Shown: piece by piece, positions 13,956-27,400 of the stretch
Layout: each line of letters starts with the position of its first letter
Position numbering within the stretch: the stretch's first letter is position 1
Assembly: GCA_030549335.1 (NCBI GenBank)
Contig: JAUKPH010000018.1
Coordinates: 4,650,001 to 4,714,000 of the forward strand
Length of the DNA stretch: 64,000 nt
Direction: 5' to 3'
Origin: Pontederia crassipes
Lineage: Eukaryota > Streptophyta > Magnoliopsida > Commelinales > Pontederiaceae
Notes under the pieces: generated by a model
What the model saw: only the letters and a program-made list of their open reading frames with translations
Databases searched by the model: none
What the model was told of the DNA's origin: nothing
Program-made: the position numbers and the translations under genes

Positions 13956-14155
13956 AAATTTATTGCCGCGTCTACGCGTCTCTCTCTTTCTCTCTCCTCC
14001 CTCGAATCGATCTCGTTGGAAGTTGGAACTCCCAATTTGATCGCCACCCTCCAGAAAATTGAGCAATTCGATCGATTTTTGCCTTCCATTTGTTCTTTAG
14101 CTCGTCGTCGTCGGATTTGTCGCGCTTCGGGGAATTCGGGATTGAGGTGGGCACG

Positions 14156-16596
<2,441 letters not shown>

Positions 16597-18383
16597 TCTT
16601 CTAGGTGATGGTGTTTTATTTCATCCAATTACTACCATCATTGCTGTCTGTTAATGTTCTTCAGACGAATTATACATGTCGGCCTGCAGTTCTAGGTGTA
16701 TCAAGACAACATAATGTCATATTCCCTGTGTACATTCATCCTTGTTCCAGTTGGATTTTTGTTGTATGCCGTGTGTATGTTCTTCAAACTTACAATTATT
16801 GGATTATTCACATTGCTCATTTGCTTGATCAACTTGTAAAGTACATTGTGTTTGTTTCATTTATTATATGTTCTTGAAACTTCTATCTGCATTGCCCTTT
16901 TGGTCTCTGGGGCCCTTAAATTTTGGTTTCTTGTATTTTACATATGCTGATTGAAGGACAAGTTGGTTGGGGTGGAAGTTAAATTGATGACTGCAATTAG
17001 AGATTTCGGTGTCCGACGTTTTTGTATTAGTACGATTTCATGCAAGTTAGGCAAATATAACCATGTTTACTGGAAGCAATGGCTGGAGAGTTGCTACATA
17101 AATGTCTTGAACCAAAAGTGATACCTTCTCTTAACATAATAGTTGATCCAGGCATAATTCAGGCTTTTTGGGCGCATTTTAATTATCTAATCATTTGAAT
17201 ATTATAAAAATGTAAATCATTACTTTTAAAGAAGTGTTTGTAATGTAAATAGTGACTAAAATTATTAAAATGTGTTCGGAAGTTGTTACAAATTTTAATT
17301 ACATATTATTGTAGATAAACAAAATAAGTAAGAGATTTTTTTTAAAAAAATGTGAATAAGATATGAGGAGTCAAGATTATCAATGCTAATAAATGATCCA
17401 GAAAATTAAGAAGCTAGAAGCAATTGGATGATATTATTTTCTTGTAAAATGGAAAAAGAAATCATCAAAACATATCCGAATAATTTAAATAGATATCTGT
17501 CATTTATTATCTACAATATTAATGTCAATAATTTGTGGCAGCTGACGAGCTTTAAAATTTTCAATAACAAAATATGTCTGAGTTTCTGCATATCAAACGG
17601 TCCTGAGTTTGCAAACAAAAGTAATTCTTCTCTTCGTATCGGATTATGTTGTTTCAAGAAAATACATATGAGAGTCAAATATTTCATAATTTGGAAACAA
17701 GTTTCAACGGTCTTTCAACTTCTAATCATAAAAAACTTTTTTTCTTGAAACATTTTTTTTAAAAAAATAATCCTTTCTCCACCGTAATATCCGTGGCTCA
17801 ATGGTCAGGAATCGTCAAATTTATTTTGGGCAATCATCATAAAAGAAAACTAAAGTAGAATCAAAAGAATGGACGGATGGATGGAAGAGGCCAAGTTGAA
17901 CCCCAAAAGGAAAAGAAAAAAGCAGCAGAACCAACCACTCTTTTCGAGGCTTTATAATATTGAACTCTTGTCCATAGTTGCACTCGTCGTCATTAAAACG
18001 GCTAGGTCAATGTACAACTCATCCTTCACTTTTAAGTTACTAATTATAGTTCTACTAATTAAACTCCCCACCTGTAGCACTCTGGCGACACCAAAAAAAA
18101 AACAGTGAAAGAACACGATTGCAAATGCCCAAATCATGAAAAAAAATTTTCAAGTTCGGGATTTTTCTTCTTCGATAATGCACTACGGCGGGCACATCAT
18201 ATTAAGGTAAGGTAGATATCAAACATCATCTCCAATCTTAATCGTCTATGGTTGCTGTATCCAAATCTTAAATCCATGTTAATCAGATCCATTCAAGAAA
18301 CAACGGGGAATGTAGAGCATGTAGAGAGGAGGAGGAGGAAACTGTTCGGAGATATCCTGCAATGGCGGCTGGTCGATGGTGCT
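16597..18383. other. RAB2 3' flank and AT-rich intergenic sequence
   Basis: The first few hundred bases are probably RAB2 3' UTR. The rest is AT-rich with no supported gene. Short frames at 16605-16877 and 17428-17748 have no recognisable domain. Confidence 0.5.
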
Positions 18384-18605
18384 TCAGAGGCGCGCGGGAG
18401 GCGCGGCGAGGAAGGACCTGTGCTGCTGGAAGAAGGCGGCGGCGGCGGCGTCGTGTTGGTAGAAGCCTTCGAGGTGGAAGGCGTCCTTGAGCTTGTGGAA
18501 GCCATGGGCGAAGACGCCGAACCCGAAGACAAAGCCGATGAGGAGGACGACGAGCACCAACAGGAAGCAGAGGCAGCACGGCCTGCTCGGACAGCAGCAG
18601 CACAT
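18384..18605 (-). CDS. small Cys-rich single-pass membrane protein
   Basis: A 73-residue protein starting MCCCCPSRPCCLCFLLVL: a cysteine cluster that could be palmitoylated (inference), then a hydrophobic stretch (about residues 12-34, CFLLVLVVLLIGFVFGFGVF), then HGFHKLKDAFHLEGFY and an alanine-rich tail. I chose the ATG at 18605-18603 because the frame has no upstream ATG. The sense strand is GC-rich with GCC/CTC-type codons, and a long CT-repeat (GA on the plus strand, 18653-18699) sits just upstream, as is common in plant 5' UTRs. Short membrane proteins of this layout occur widely in plants, but I do not know a function. Other frames over the same DNA give only low-complexity Ser/Pro/Arg strings. 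Confidence 0.62.
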   Translation of the reverse strand: MCCCCPSRPCCLCFLLVLVVLLIGFVFGFGVFAHGFHKLKDAFHLEGFYQHDAAAAAFFQQHRSFLAAPPARL

Positions 18606-18651
18606 CTCTCTCCTGGTGTATGCAGATGACACACAGAGATGAGGAAGAAGT

Positions 18652-18652
<1 letters not shown>

Positions 18653-18699
<47 letters not shown>
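18653..18699. repeat. (GA)n microsatellite
   Basis: About 24 uninterrupted GA units. On the minus strand this is a CT tract some 50 bp upstream of the ATG of the small membrane-protein gene, so it probably lies in its 5' UTR or core promoter. Confidence 0.95.
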
Positions 18700-18701
<2 letters not shown>

Positions 18702-18901
18702 GGTAGAAGAAGAGGTATCGTTTGTGTGTTTTTATGAGAGAGTGATTGAGAGATGGTACCAAGACATTTGTGTTAAAAATGGCCCACTCGAACGGTTCAA
18801 TTGATACGAGGTGATTGGGTTTTTGGGTCGGAAATAATTTGTATATCAACAAAGCAATAGGAGAAAGCTCCGCTCCAATTTTTTTTTTAAAAAAGCAAAG
18901 A

Positions 18902-19005
18902 AAAGAATCCATGAATGCATGAGGTAATTAAAGAATGCAGGAAAGGAAAGCCAAGAAAAAAAAAATAAAGAATCCATGAATGCATGAGGTAATTAAAGAA
19001 TACAG
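18902..19005. repeat. 39-bp direct repeat, two copies
   Basis: A 39-bp unit beginning AAAGAATCCATGAATGCATG occurs at 18902-18940 and 18967-19005 with one mismatch near its end. The two copies are separated by an A-rich spacer. Confidence 0.9.
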
Positions 19006-20192
19006 TCATTTTCATGACACGAGCGGGTAATTGACAAATGGATGCAAGCAGAATGAACTACTCCAATATTACTTGTCATGAGGATCATTCTTGAACACGT
19101 GACCACATGCGCGTGAGTAGGCGAAGGAGCATTTAGCCCAATCATTTTGAGCCTGTAGCACAAGTCGAGATGACTCAAGAGTAGTTCTTATAGGCTTTCA
19201 ATTACAAATATGATGAGAGTGTTTAAAGAGTCATCATGGGACGGTGACAATAGCGCATTGAGACATCAATGAGGGCGCTTGAGTGTTTGTATATAAATGA
19301 TCATATGAAGAATCAAGAAACATCGAAAAGGGTTGACAATGTGTTGCCACCTCATGCTTAAGACATAAACAAAAAAATTAGGAAGCTTGGTTGCATTATG
19401 TAGAAACACAAAGTACATATAGGTTTGGGGAGGTACTAGTGAACTCATGCTTAATATATCATAGGTACAAGAGTTGAGTTGACTAAGTGCGATGTGAATA
19501 ACATTCTTCGGGGGTGTAGCAATATTATAAGATTGTCATTGCCCAGCTCTACTAAGTCTAAATATAAAAATGGAAATGTAACTAATGCTATATGAATAAC
19601 TTGGGAACCGTCTCGGGGGTGTTGTCATTGTCCAATGCTACTATGTCTAAATACAAAAGTGAAAATGTAAAAAATTAACACTCCACATATAACTAATTCT
19701 TACTAATTCTTATGAATGACCTTACAAGATTGTGCTAGGCGAATAACTGATTAATAAATATTTTCATTGATTAATTAATATTTTCATTTTGAGAGAGTTA
19801 CAATTGATTAATAAATATTTTCATTCAATATTCACACCCTTGATAATTATAAAAATTATAAGCATTCCTAAATAACCTACTTCGAAATCAATCACTTTAT
19901 CACAATAGACAATTAAGACAACAAAATATATTAAGTTGATCCCTACAATAATAAATTATCTTCTTAGAGAACAATAATATCAATTATAACTTAAGAATAA
20001 TCTAAGTTACACAAACCCTAGAATTCTCATTCCCTTTTTTAATAAAATTAAAATTGGCGGAGAAATAGTTACCTCTTGAAATATGGGTAATAGACAACCA
20101 CCGGTGGACTGATCTAGAGAAGCACTAAACTCTCAATGATCATGCAAAACATTTCTCTTTTCAAATCACAATTTCTACATTTTTTTCATCTA
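19006..20192. other. intergenic, AT-rich
   Basis: No gene seen. There are local imperfect tandem repeats at about 19498-19680 (shared GTCATTG and CTA-GTCTAAATA words) and at 19745-19830 (unit ATTGATTAATAAATATTTTC). Confidence 0.5.
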
Positions 20193-20376
20193 CAAACAAC
20201 AATAACAACAACAAAACCTTATCCCACTAGGTGGGGTCGGCTACATGAATCATACGACGTCATTCATTAATCTATGTTCATGCGATTCGACAGGATTTCA
20301 CGCTGGCTGTCGGGGCCTAATACAACCCTTCTCCTTTATCCGAGCTTGGGACCGGCTATAAAACATAGACGGAGTT
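20193..20376 (-). mobile_element. Au-type SINE, second copy
   Basis: Minus-strand copy of the same SINE family as the one in RAB2 intron 3. Read on the minus strand it contains GTAGCCGACCCCACCTAGTG and ends in a TTG-rich tail (plus strand AACAACAATAACAACAACAA at about 20197-20216). It differs from the first copy at many sites, and I found no clear target duplication, so it is likely older. Confidence 0.85.
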
Positions 20377-21290
20377 GAAAAAACAATATTATATTCTACA
20401 ATGGGAAAAAAATAAAAAAACAATAACTTAGTTGAAAAAAATTTAGATAATTTGTTCAATTTGTAACTTCTATGCTTTTGCATTTTGTCTCAAATCAATA
20501 TTAATAATTCAATTCATGAATTACTAGATTGTGAGCTATAGTCTATATATCTAAAATCAAAACAAAAGCATTCGTCTTGATTTTTCTTAATCAAAACTTG
20601 CTAATTATATTACTATATATCAAATGTTATTGATTACTGACTATTGATAAAAAAATATGAATAATAAATATTCTATAATATATTTTAATATTATATGCCT
20701 TTCCATATGAATATGGGATCGGGTAATTTCTTATACATATATTTGCTTTCTTTTTTTTAATATGCTAGAAGATTTAAATAATTTAAGAATACCATTGGCC
20801 ATCTTGCTGGAATGCTGGTTTACAAACTAACTCATAATTAATGAGGATGTGAAATTATCCAAAAAAAAAGCAGTTCTTTTTATTTTTAACAGATATTTGA
20901 GAAAGAATCAAACAAATTTAAACTGAGAAATAAAATTAAAGCAGTCTATTAACGGTATTGATGCGCATGGCAAATTTTTTTATTATTAGCGAGTGATATA
21001 ATTTTATGGTGCAGACTTTATTATATTTTAAGACAGAGTGCCATGAAACAAAACTCAATATCTGAATTATTATCAAATAAAGCTGAAGTCTACTTATATA
21101 TATATTTATGAAATTATTTTTCAATTGAAAATATAAAGTTTTGACGATTAAATTTGTATTTGTGGTACGCATTTTAATAAGGTGTGAATTAAAAATACAT
21201 GTTTTAATTAATGCTCAAATTTGTCAAATTTCCATTTTTTACAATATTTTTTCACTGTGTTTCCTTCCAATCTACTTTTTGCCTTTTGGT
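20377..21290. other. upstream region of the decapping-scaffold gene
   Basis: AT-rich with no coding signal. A pyrimidine-rich stretch with a TC microsatellite (about 21299-21317) and CT-rich leader sequence follows, and probably forms the 5' UTR of the gene starting at 21449. Confidence 0.45.
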
Positions 21291-21448
21291 CTTCTTCGTC
21301 TCTCTCTCTCTCTCTTCCATTTCCCTCACTTCAGATCTCTCTCTCTCCCCCCTTAACCTACGCCTCCTCTTGCGCCCCCCGGCGCACGATAACCCCCTGC
21401 CGCTCACCTCAAAAACCCTAGCCGTCCGCCGCTCGCCGCTCGCCGCCG

Positions 21449-24400
21449 ATGGCGTCTCCGGCCGGGAACCCGAACCCTTCCGGCCTCCTCTTCAAGCCGC
21501 CCTCCTCCCCCGTCCTTCTCCCGACCTCCAACACCACAGGCGCCGGCGCCGCATCTCCATCGTCTCCCTTCCCTCCTCCATCCTCTTTCGCCGCGCCGCC
21601 GCTTTCCTTCCCGGCCCCGCCGCCTACTGGTGGTGCCTTCTCGTACCCTCCGGCGAACCCGCCCTTCCACCACCCCTTCCTCCACTACCCGCCGGAACCC
21701 CTCCAGCGCCCTAATCTGCCCCCTTTCTCCGCCTCACCTGTTCCCCATCTCCTTAACCCCAATCACAACCCTGGAGGTAGTCCCAACCCCGGCGCGCGTC
21801 TCATGGCCCTGCTGAACCCTCCCGCGAATCTGGAGACCGCCGTATCCATGCCGCTGCCATCGGCCGGACCTTCGGAGTTCTCCGCCCCTCCGAACCCCAC
21901 GGCGCTCCACCCTGTTTCCTCTGCGCCGTCCGTGGCTCTTACGCAGCCCGCCCCGGCGAGGCTGCCCAGCAGTAAGCTGCCCCGAGGGAAGCTGCTCGGC
22001 GGTGGGGAACGGGCGGTGTATGACGTCGACGTCAGGTTGCCAGGGGAGAAGCAGCCGCCTCAGCTGGAGGTGACACCGATTACGAAGTATACGTCGGACC
22101 CAGGGTTGGTTTTGGGTCGACAGATCGCCGTCAACCGGACGTACATATGCTACGGGCTTAAATTGGGGGCCATTCGGGTGCTTAACATCAATACGGCGCT
22201 GAGATCCCTGCTCAAAGGGCACACTCAGGTTCGAGATCTTCCCAAATTTGTGTTTAGTTGCTATGGCATCTAATTTGATTGAGGCAGTTGTGATATAGCG
22301 CTAAATCTTGGTTACATTCTGGGGAAACTTGGTAGTGTTAAATTGAATCAAGTTCCTATTAGGAAATCTTATGTTGACATTTCTCCATATCAGGGAGAGA
22401 CCTACCCACTTTTGTTTGATACATGACTCCCGATATGATGTAGTACGATTAGACATTGTTGCCTTTATGTTTCATATCATTGAGACATTTTGCTCAAGTT
22501 CTCTCATTCCTGCAGACCTTAGGGATATACTATATTCTTATATATAAAGCTTTACCAATATAAGTGGAAGACGTCTCTGGCAAAAGGAAAAAGAAGACTT
22601 TAGCAAGTATGTGTTTTCTTGGACTCCACTGAAAATGGGAGTCGTCATTTCTTTTCACATTCGGAGAATTTGTGTTTTAGCTGAATCCTTATCTGGATTT
22701 CTTTTGTGATGATCTATGATTCTAACTTTTGTGCATATATATACTTCAGTTTAGCTGTAGTTGGGAATAGAGGTCGGTGCCTAAATATACTTCCTGATTG
22801 GTAGAAGGTTGGGACATTTCCTACAAAAAGAGGCTGGGACCTATGTTATGTACATTGGGTTTGTGATCCAGGAAAGTGATCTACTCATGGGTCCATCCCA
22901 CTGAAGATATGTCCTCACCATGCTGTTGCATAATGATTAACTTGGGTTGTTTATTCAACTAGGACTGGACTATTCTGCTAAATCTTTTTTGCTTTTTACA
23001 AGATGAATCCTCTTGGTTGAACTATTTATGTACTGGTTACTTCTAACAATTTTTAACACTTTCTCCTGTCAAAGTTGCAGTTTCTTTTCTATTTATTGAA
23101 TGAATGACCAAGAATTTTGATTTTATGCAGAAAAATTGGGAACTTCCACCTGTTTATTACTCCCACCTTTTTATTATCACTATACTATGTTTGAATGAAC
23201 TTGGGAACTTCTGTGGCATTTTCTTTCCCTCGAGTTGATTGTATAATGAACTCACTCTGTTTTCATTTCATCAGAAGGTCACTGACATGGGTTTCTTTGC
23301 TGAGGATGTTCACCTTTTAGCCAGGTAGTTTATCTGATACTTCTTTTATGATTATTCTGCTGCTTCTTCCTTTTACATATTTATTTTGAGTTTTGACCAT
23401 TGCAGTGCAAGCGTAGATGGGAGAGTATTTGTGTGGAAGATTGATGAAGGACCCGATGAGGAAAATAAGCCACAAATAACTGGAAAAATAATAGTGGCGG
23501 TACAAATTGTTGGAAATGGAGAGCCATATCATCCACGAATATGTTGGCACTCACACAAACAAGTCAGACAACTTCATAAGAATATTGCATTTCTATTGTT
23601 CCTTTTTTTCTCATCAATTTCTCAAAAAATAAATTGCCAAAATGCATAAATGTAAGAAGTTTTTTCTGGTTATTATTTTTTTGTGAATTTCTGCTATGAT
23701 TTGTAGGAAATTCTATTTGTTGGAATTGGAAACCGTGTGCTAAAACTTGACACAACAAAAGTTGGAAGGGGAAAAGAATTTTCCGCGGAGGAACCACTCA
23801 AATGCCCAATTGAAAAGTTGATTGATGGGGTGCAGCTTATTGGTAAACATGATGCAGAGGTTACAGATCTGTCCATTTCACAATGGATGACCACTCGTTT
23901 AGCTTCAGCATCAAAAGATGGCATGGTTTGTGATTAATTAATTATCTTTGCCAACAACTTGATTGAAAGTTAGTTTATAGCTCTGATGGGCATGTTGAAT
24001 GAGTTATGCTTGAGATGATTTCTTCCTTTTTGCTTGGCTTGTTAATGGATTATCTCATCTAGTATCAAGTGTAAATTGAGAATTATCCCTTATGATGGCT
24101 GATAGATGGGTAGCGTCTTCTTCAGTTGTTAAGTCTTCTCTAGAATTGCATAAAATTTTCTTCATTGTTGAGTAGGTATATATGAAATGTTGGCACCATT
24201 ATATTAGTGGACGAGTTTTGGTACATTTTACAATAACCATTACCAATATTTGCTATAGCATATCTCATATGTTAAGATCTAGTTCCTAAGCAAAAAATAA
24301 TCAGTTCGTCCAGCTTCCTGGAAAACTTTTACTGCTGTATGCATAATAATGCCAGTCTATCATGTATATGGTGCTTTGAATTTTTGTTTGGAGCTAATAC

Positions 24401-27400
24401 ATTTTTATGGGTTCTATCTCAGGTGAAGATTTGGGATGATAGGAGAGTACTAGCACTGTCCTCTTTAAAACCACATGATGGTCATCCTGTTAACATGGTG
24501 GCTTTCATCACTTCTCCTCACCGTCCTGACCACATAAATCTCATCACAGCTGTATGATTCTTTATTCTATAGATGTCTACATGATATTCTGCTTCATTTT
24601 TTTTGTTAGGCTATTATCTTACTTGCCAAATATTTTCTTTTGAGAGTACTTGCCAAATATTTAAGGTGAAGCAGTTCTAGATTTCTAGTATTAGCTCAGA
24701 AATATCACTATTTCAGTTTCTTCTTTTGTACTGTCTTGGTGAGCTTGTTTTGATTTTTTATTGCAGGGGCCTTTGAATCGAGAAGTAAAAATATGGTCCT
24801 CTGTCAGTGATGAAGGCTGGCTTTTGCCTAGCGATTCCGAATCATGGCAGTGCATTCAGACATTGGACTTGAGAAGTTCTTCAGAACCTCGGTTAGATGA
24901 GGCATTTTTCAATCAAATTGTAGTTCTACCACGAGCAAGTCTTATTGTTATTGCAAATGCAAAGAAGAACATGATATATGCAGTGCATGTTGACTATAGC
25001 CCATGTCCGGCTTCTACACATATGGACTACATTGCAGATTTTACTGTAGCTATGCCTATTTTGAGTCTTACTGGAACAAATGACATCCAGCCTGATGGGG
25101 AACAGGTTGTGCAAGTCTACTGTGTACAAACACAAGCCATACAACAGTATGCGTTGGATCTGGCCCAATGCTTGCCTCCACCTGCTGCTAATTCCGGGCC
25201 AGGAAGAGATCCTCTGTCACACATGTTTGAGTTACCTGGTTCTGAAGGGTTGGATTTGCTAAACCATGGCTCTCAGGGACCCACTGGTCATGAATTTCAT
25301 TCTAGCAGTGCTTCACCAAAAATAAAGAATAGTGATGTCAGCATGGAGGGTACATCTGCAATTTTAGGGGCATCTTCTTCAGAAATCTCCGACATTCATG
25401 AATTGACTTCGTCGTCGGTTGAGGTTAAGCCCAGCGCTCCTCCATTGCCAAGTATAGATGTCAATGCCACAGATGCTGCATCATCTGCTCCTTTAAATAT
25501 CGACCTTGCCGGGACTATACCGGCCCTTAGAAGTCCTCAGAATAGTTCTGATCTGGGATCAGCTTTGGGTCATGATGCTGAACAGTCAATTTTGGATTAT
25601 GCAGTTGACAGGAGAGTTGATTCTGTTATAACAAATGCCCCTGATGTTCCTCCTATTAGTGAGAGCACAAGTAAAGATGAGCCTAAGGGTGGACAAAAGG
25701 ATGTTCCAATGATGCCCAATCCTCATCTGATATTTAAGCTTAGGGGCAACACAGCACATTTGGTAACTCCCTCTGAAATTTTATCAGGTGTTTTATCATC
25801 AGATAGCAGTCATGTCATCCAAGGCCAAACTTCTGATGAGGTGAAAGTTCAAGATGTGAATGTTAATAACAATGGTGTGGACAACTTGGAAGTAGAACTG
25901 AAAGTTGTTGGCGAGAGTAACAAATTGGATCCGCTAAAAATGTCTGAACACCAGCACGCTGATTACAAGGAGATATCTTCCCAGACTTTAGAAGGGAACC
26001 TTGTGGTGGAAAATGAGCGTTCTATAGACACCCCCATTGCTGAAGAAAATCGCTCAATTGATGATACTGCAATTTCAGAATCAACAAAACTGTTACCAAG
26101 TACTGCAGAGGAAGACATTCAAGATGGCACCAAGGAGATGAATGACAAGGCAACTGAATCTGCTATTGCTGTGACGTCACAACCTCCTCCATCTAGCAAG
26201 CTGAAGAAGCAAAAACCAAAACAGATTCAAGCTTCTGGAACTTCTACACCATCTACAAGCCCTTTCAATTCCACTGATTCACTAAATGAACCAGGGATCA
26301 GTAATAGTGCTCCTTTATCTCATGCAACTTTACCACAAATTCAAGCTATGCAGGAAACATTGAATCAGGTATGTTACATCTAACTTGGACATGTTTATTT
26401 TTTTTTGAAACAAGAAAGGATGACTAGCAAGAGGGTAGTCATCCAAGTTTCATTGATGTAAGAGAGAGTTACAGCAACATAGGAACCAAAGCGAAACACA
26501 GGTGAAAAGAATCTCCACCAGATTACAATTTAAACGACATTACAAATACTTTTTCCATTCCAAAAAAATCGCCTTAGCATGGATGCCAACATTCTCAGCA
26601 TAAACACGTCCATTACGAAATATGGTGTCATTCTGTTGCAACCAAATGGCCCAAATGTAGGCCAAAGGACGAGCCCTCTGACGCCTGGAGATGTAAACGC
26701 ATTGATGAAGGTTTCTGCAGCCATTGCAGAAAGACCGCCAAAAAGACATCTCCAAAGAAAAGTCAATCCATCTAATATCTGCCTCTGTTCAGATCTGTCG
26801 GGCCACCGAGCATCCAAAAAACAAGTGGGTGGTATCCTCTTCCGTCTGTCCACACAGTGGACAGCAAGTGTCCGCGCCAACAGCCCAGCGTGATCTGTAA
26901 ACCTTGGTCAGGATTCTTTTTCGATGTAGCAGCCAAGAGAGGAGCTGCACTTTGAGGGGGGCCCTTGCTTTCCAGATTAGTCTACATGTCAGTAGGAACT
27001 CATTACTTTGATTGCCATGGTCCTCGCTAAGCAGGGAGTAAACCTCGCGCACACTGAATGTATCCGATCTCCACCGCCAGCCGTCCTCCATATCATTGTT
27101 AGGGACCTTGTGGGCGATCCGCCCCAGCAGTAAGGTCAACTCCTGAAGCCTCTGATCAGACAGGTTCGTAGAAAAAGTTGGAAACCACGTACCCCTATCA
27201 CTACTATCATGGATAGACCAGCAGTCTGCCACCCTCTGGTTTCTATCGGATGCCAATTGAAACAGTCTGGGGAAATCCAAGGCCAGGGGGTTCATGCTCG
27301 ACCTACGGATATGTTTATTGGATATATCGTTTTTCCCTACGGATATTATGCAAATACTACTACAATGTTTTGACCTCAGAAGATGAAGTTCTCTTGTGCC

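Noticed and set aside
18283-18912. 209-residue minus-strand frame across the GA repeat
   Set aside because: Its Ser/Leu and Arg/Pro runs come from the CT repeat and from an alternative frame of the small membrane-protein gene.
21404-22222. minus-strand open frames opposite exon 1 of the decapping gene
   Set aside because: Arg/Gly-rich antisense shadows of a Pro/Ser-rich GC-rich exon.
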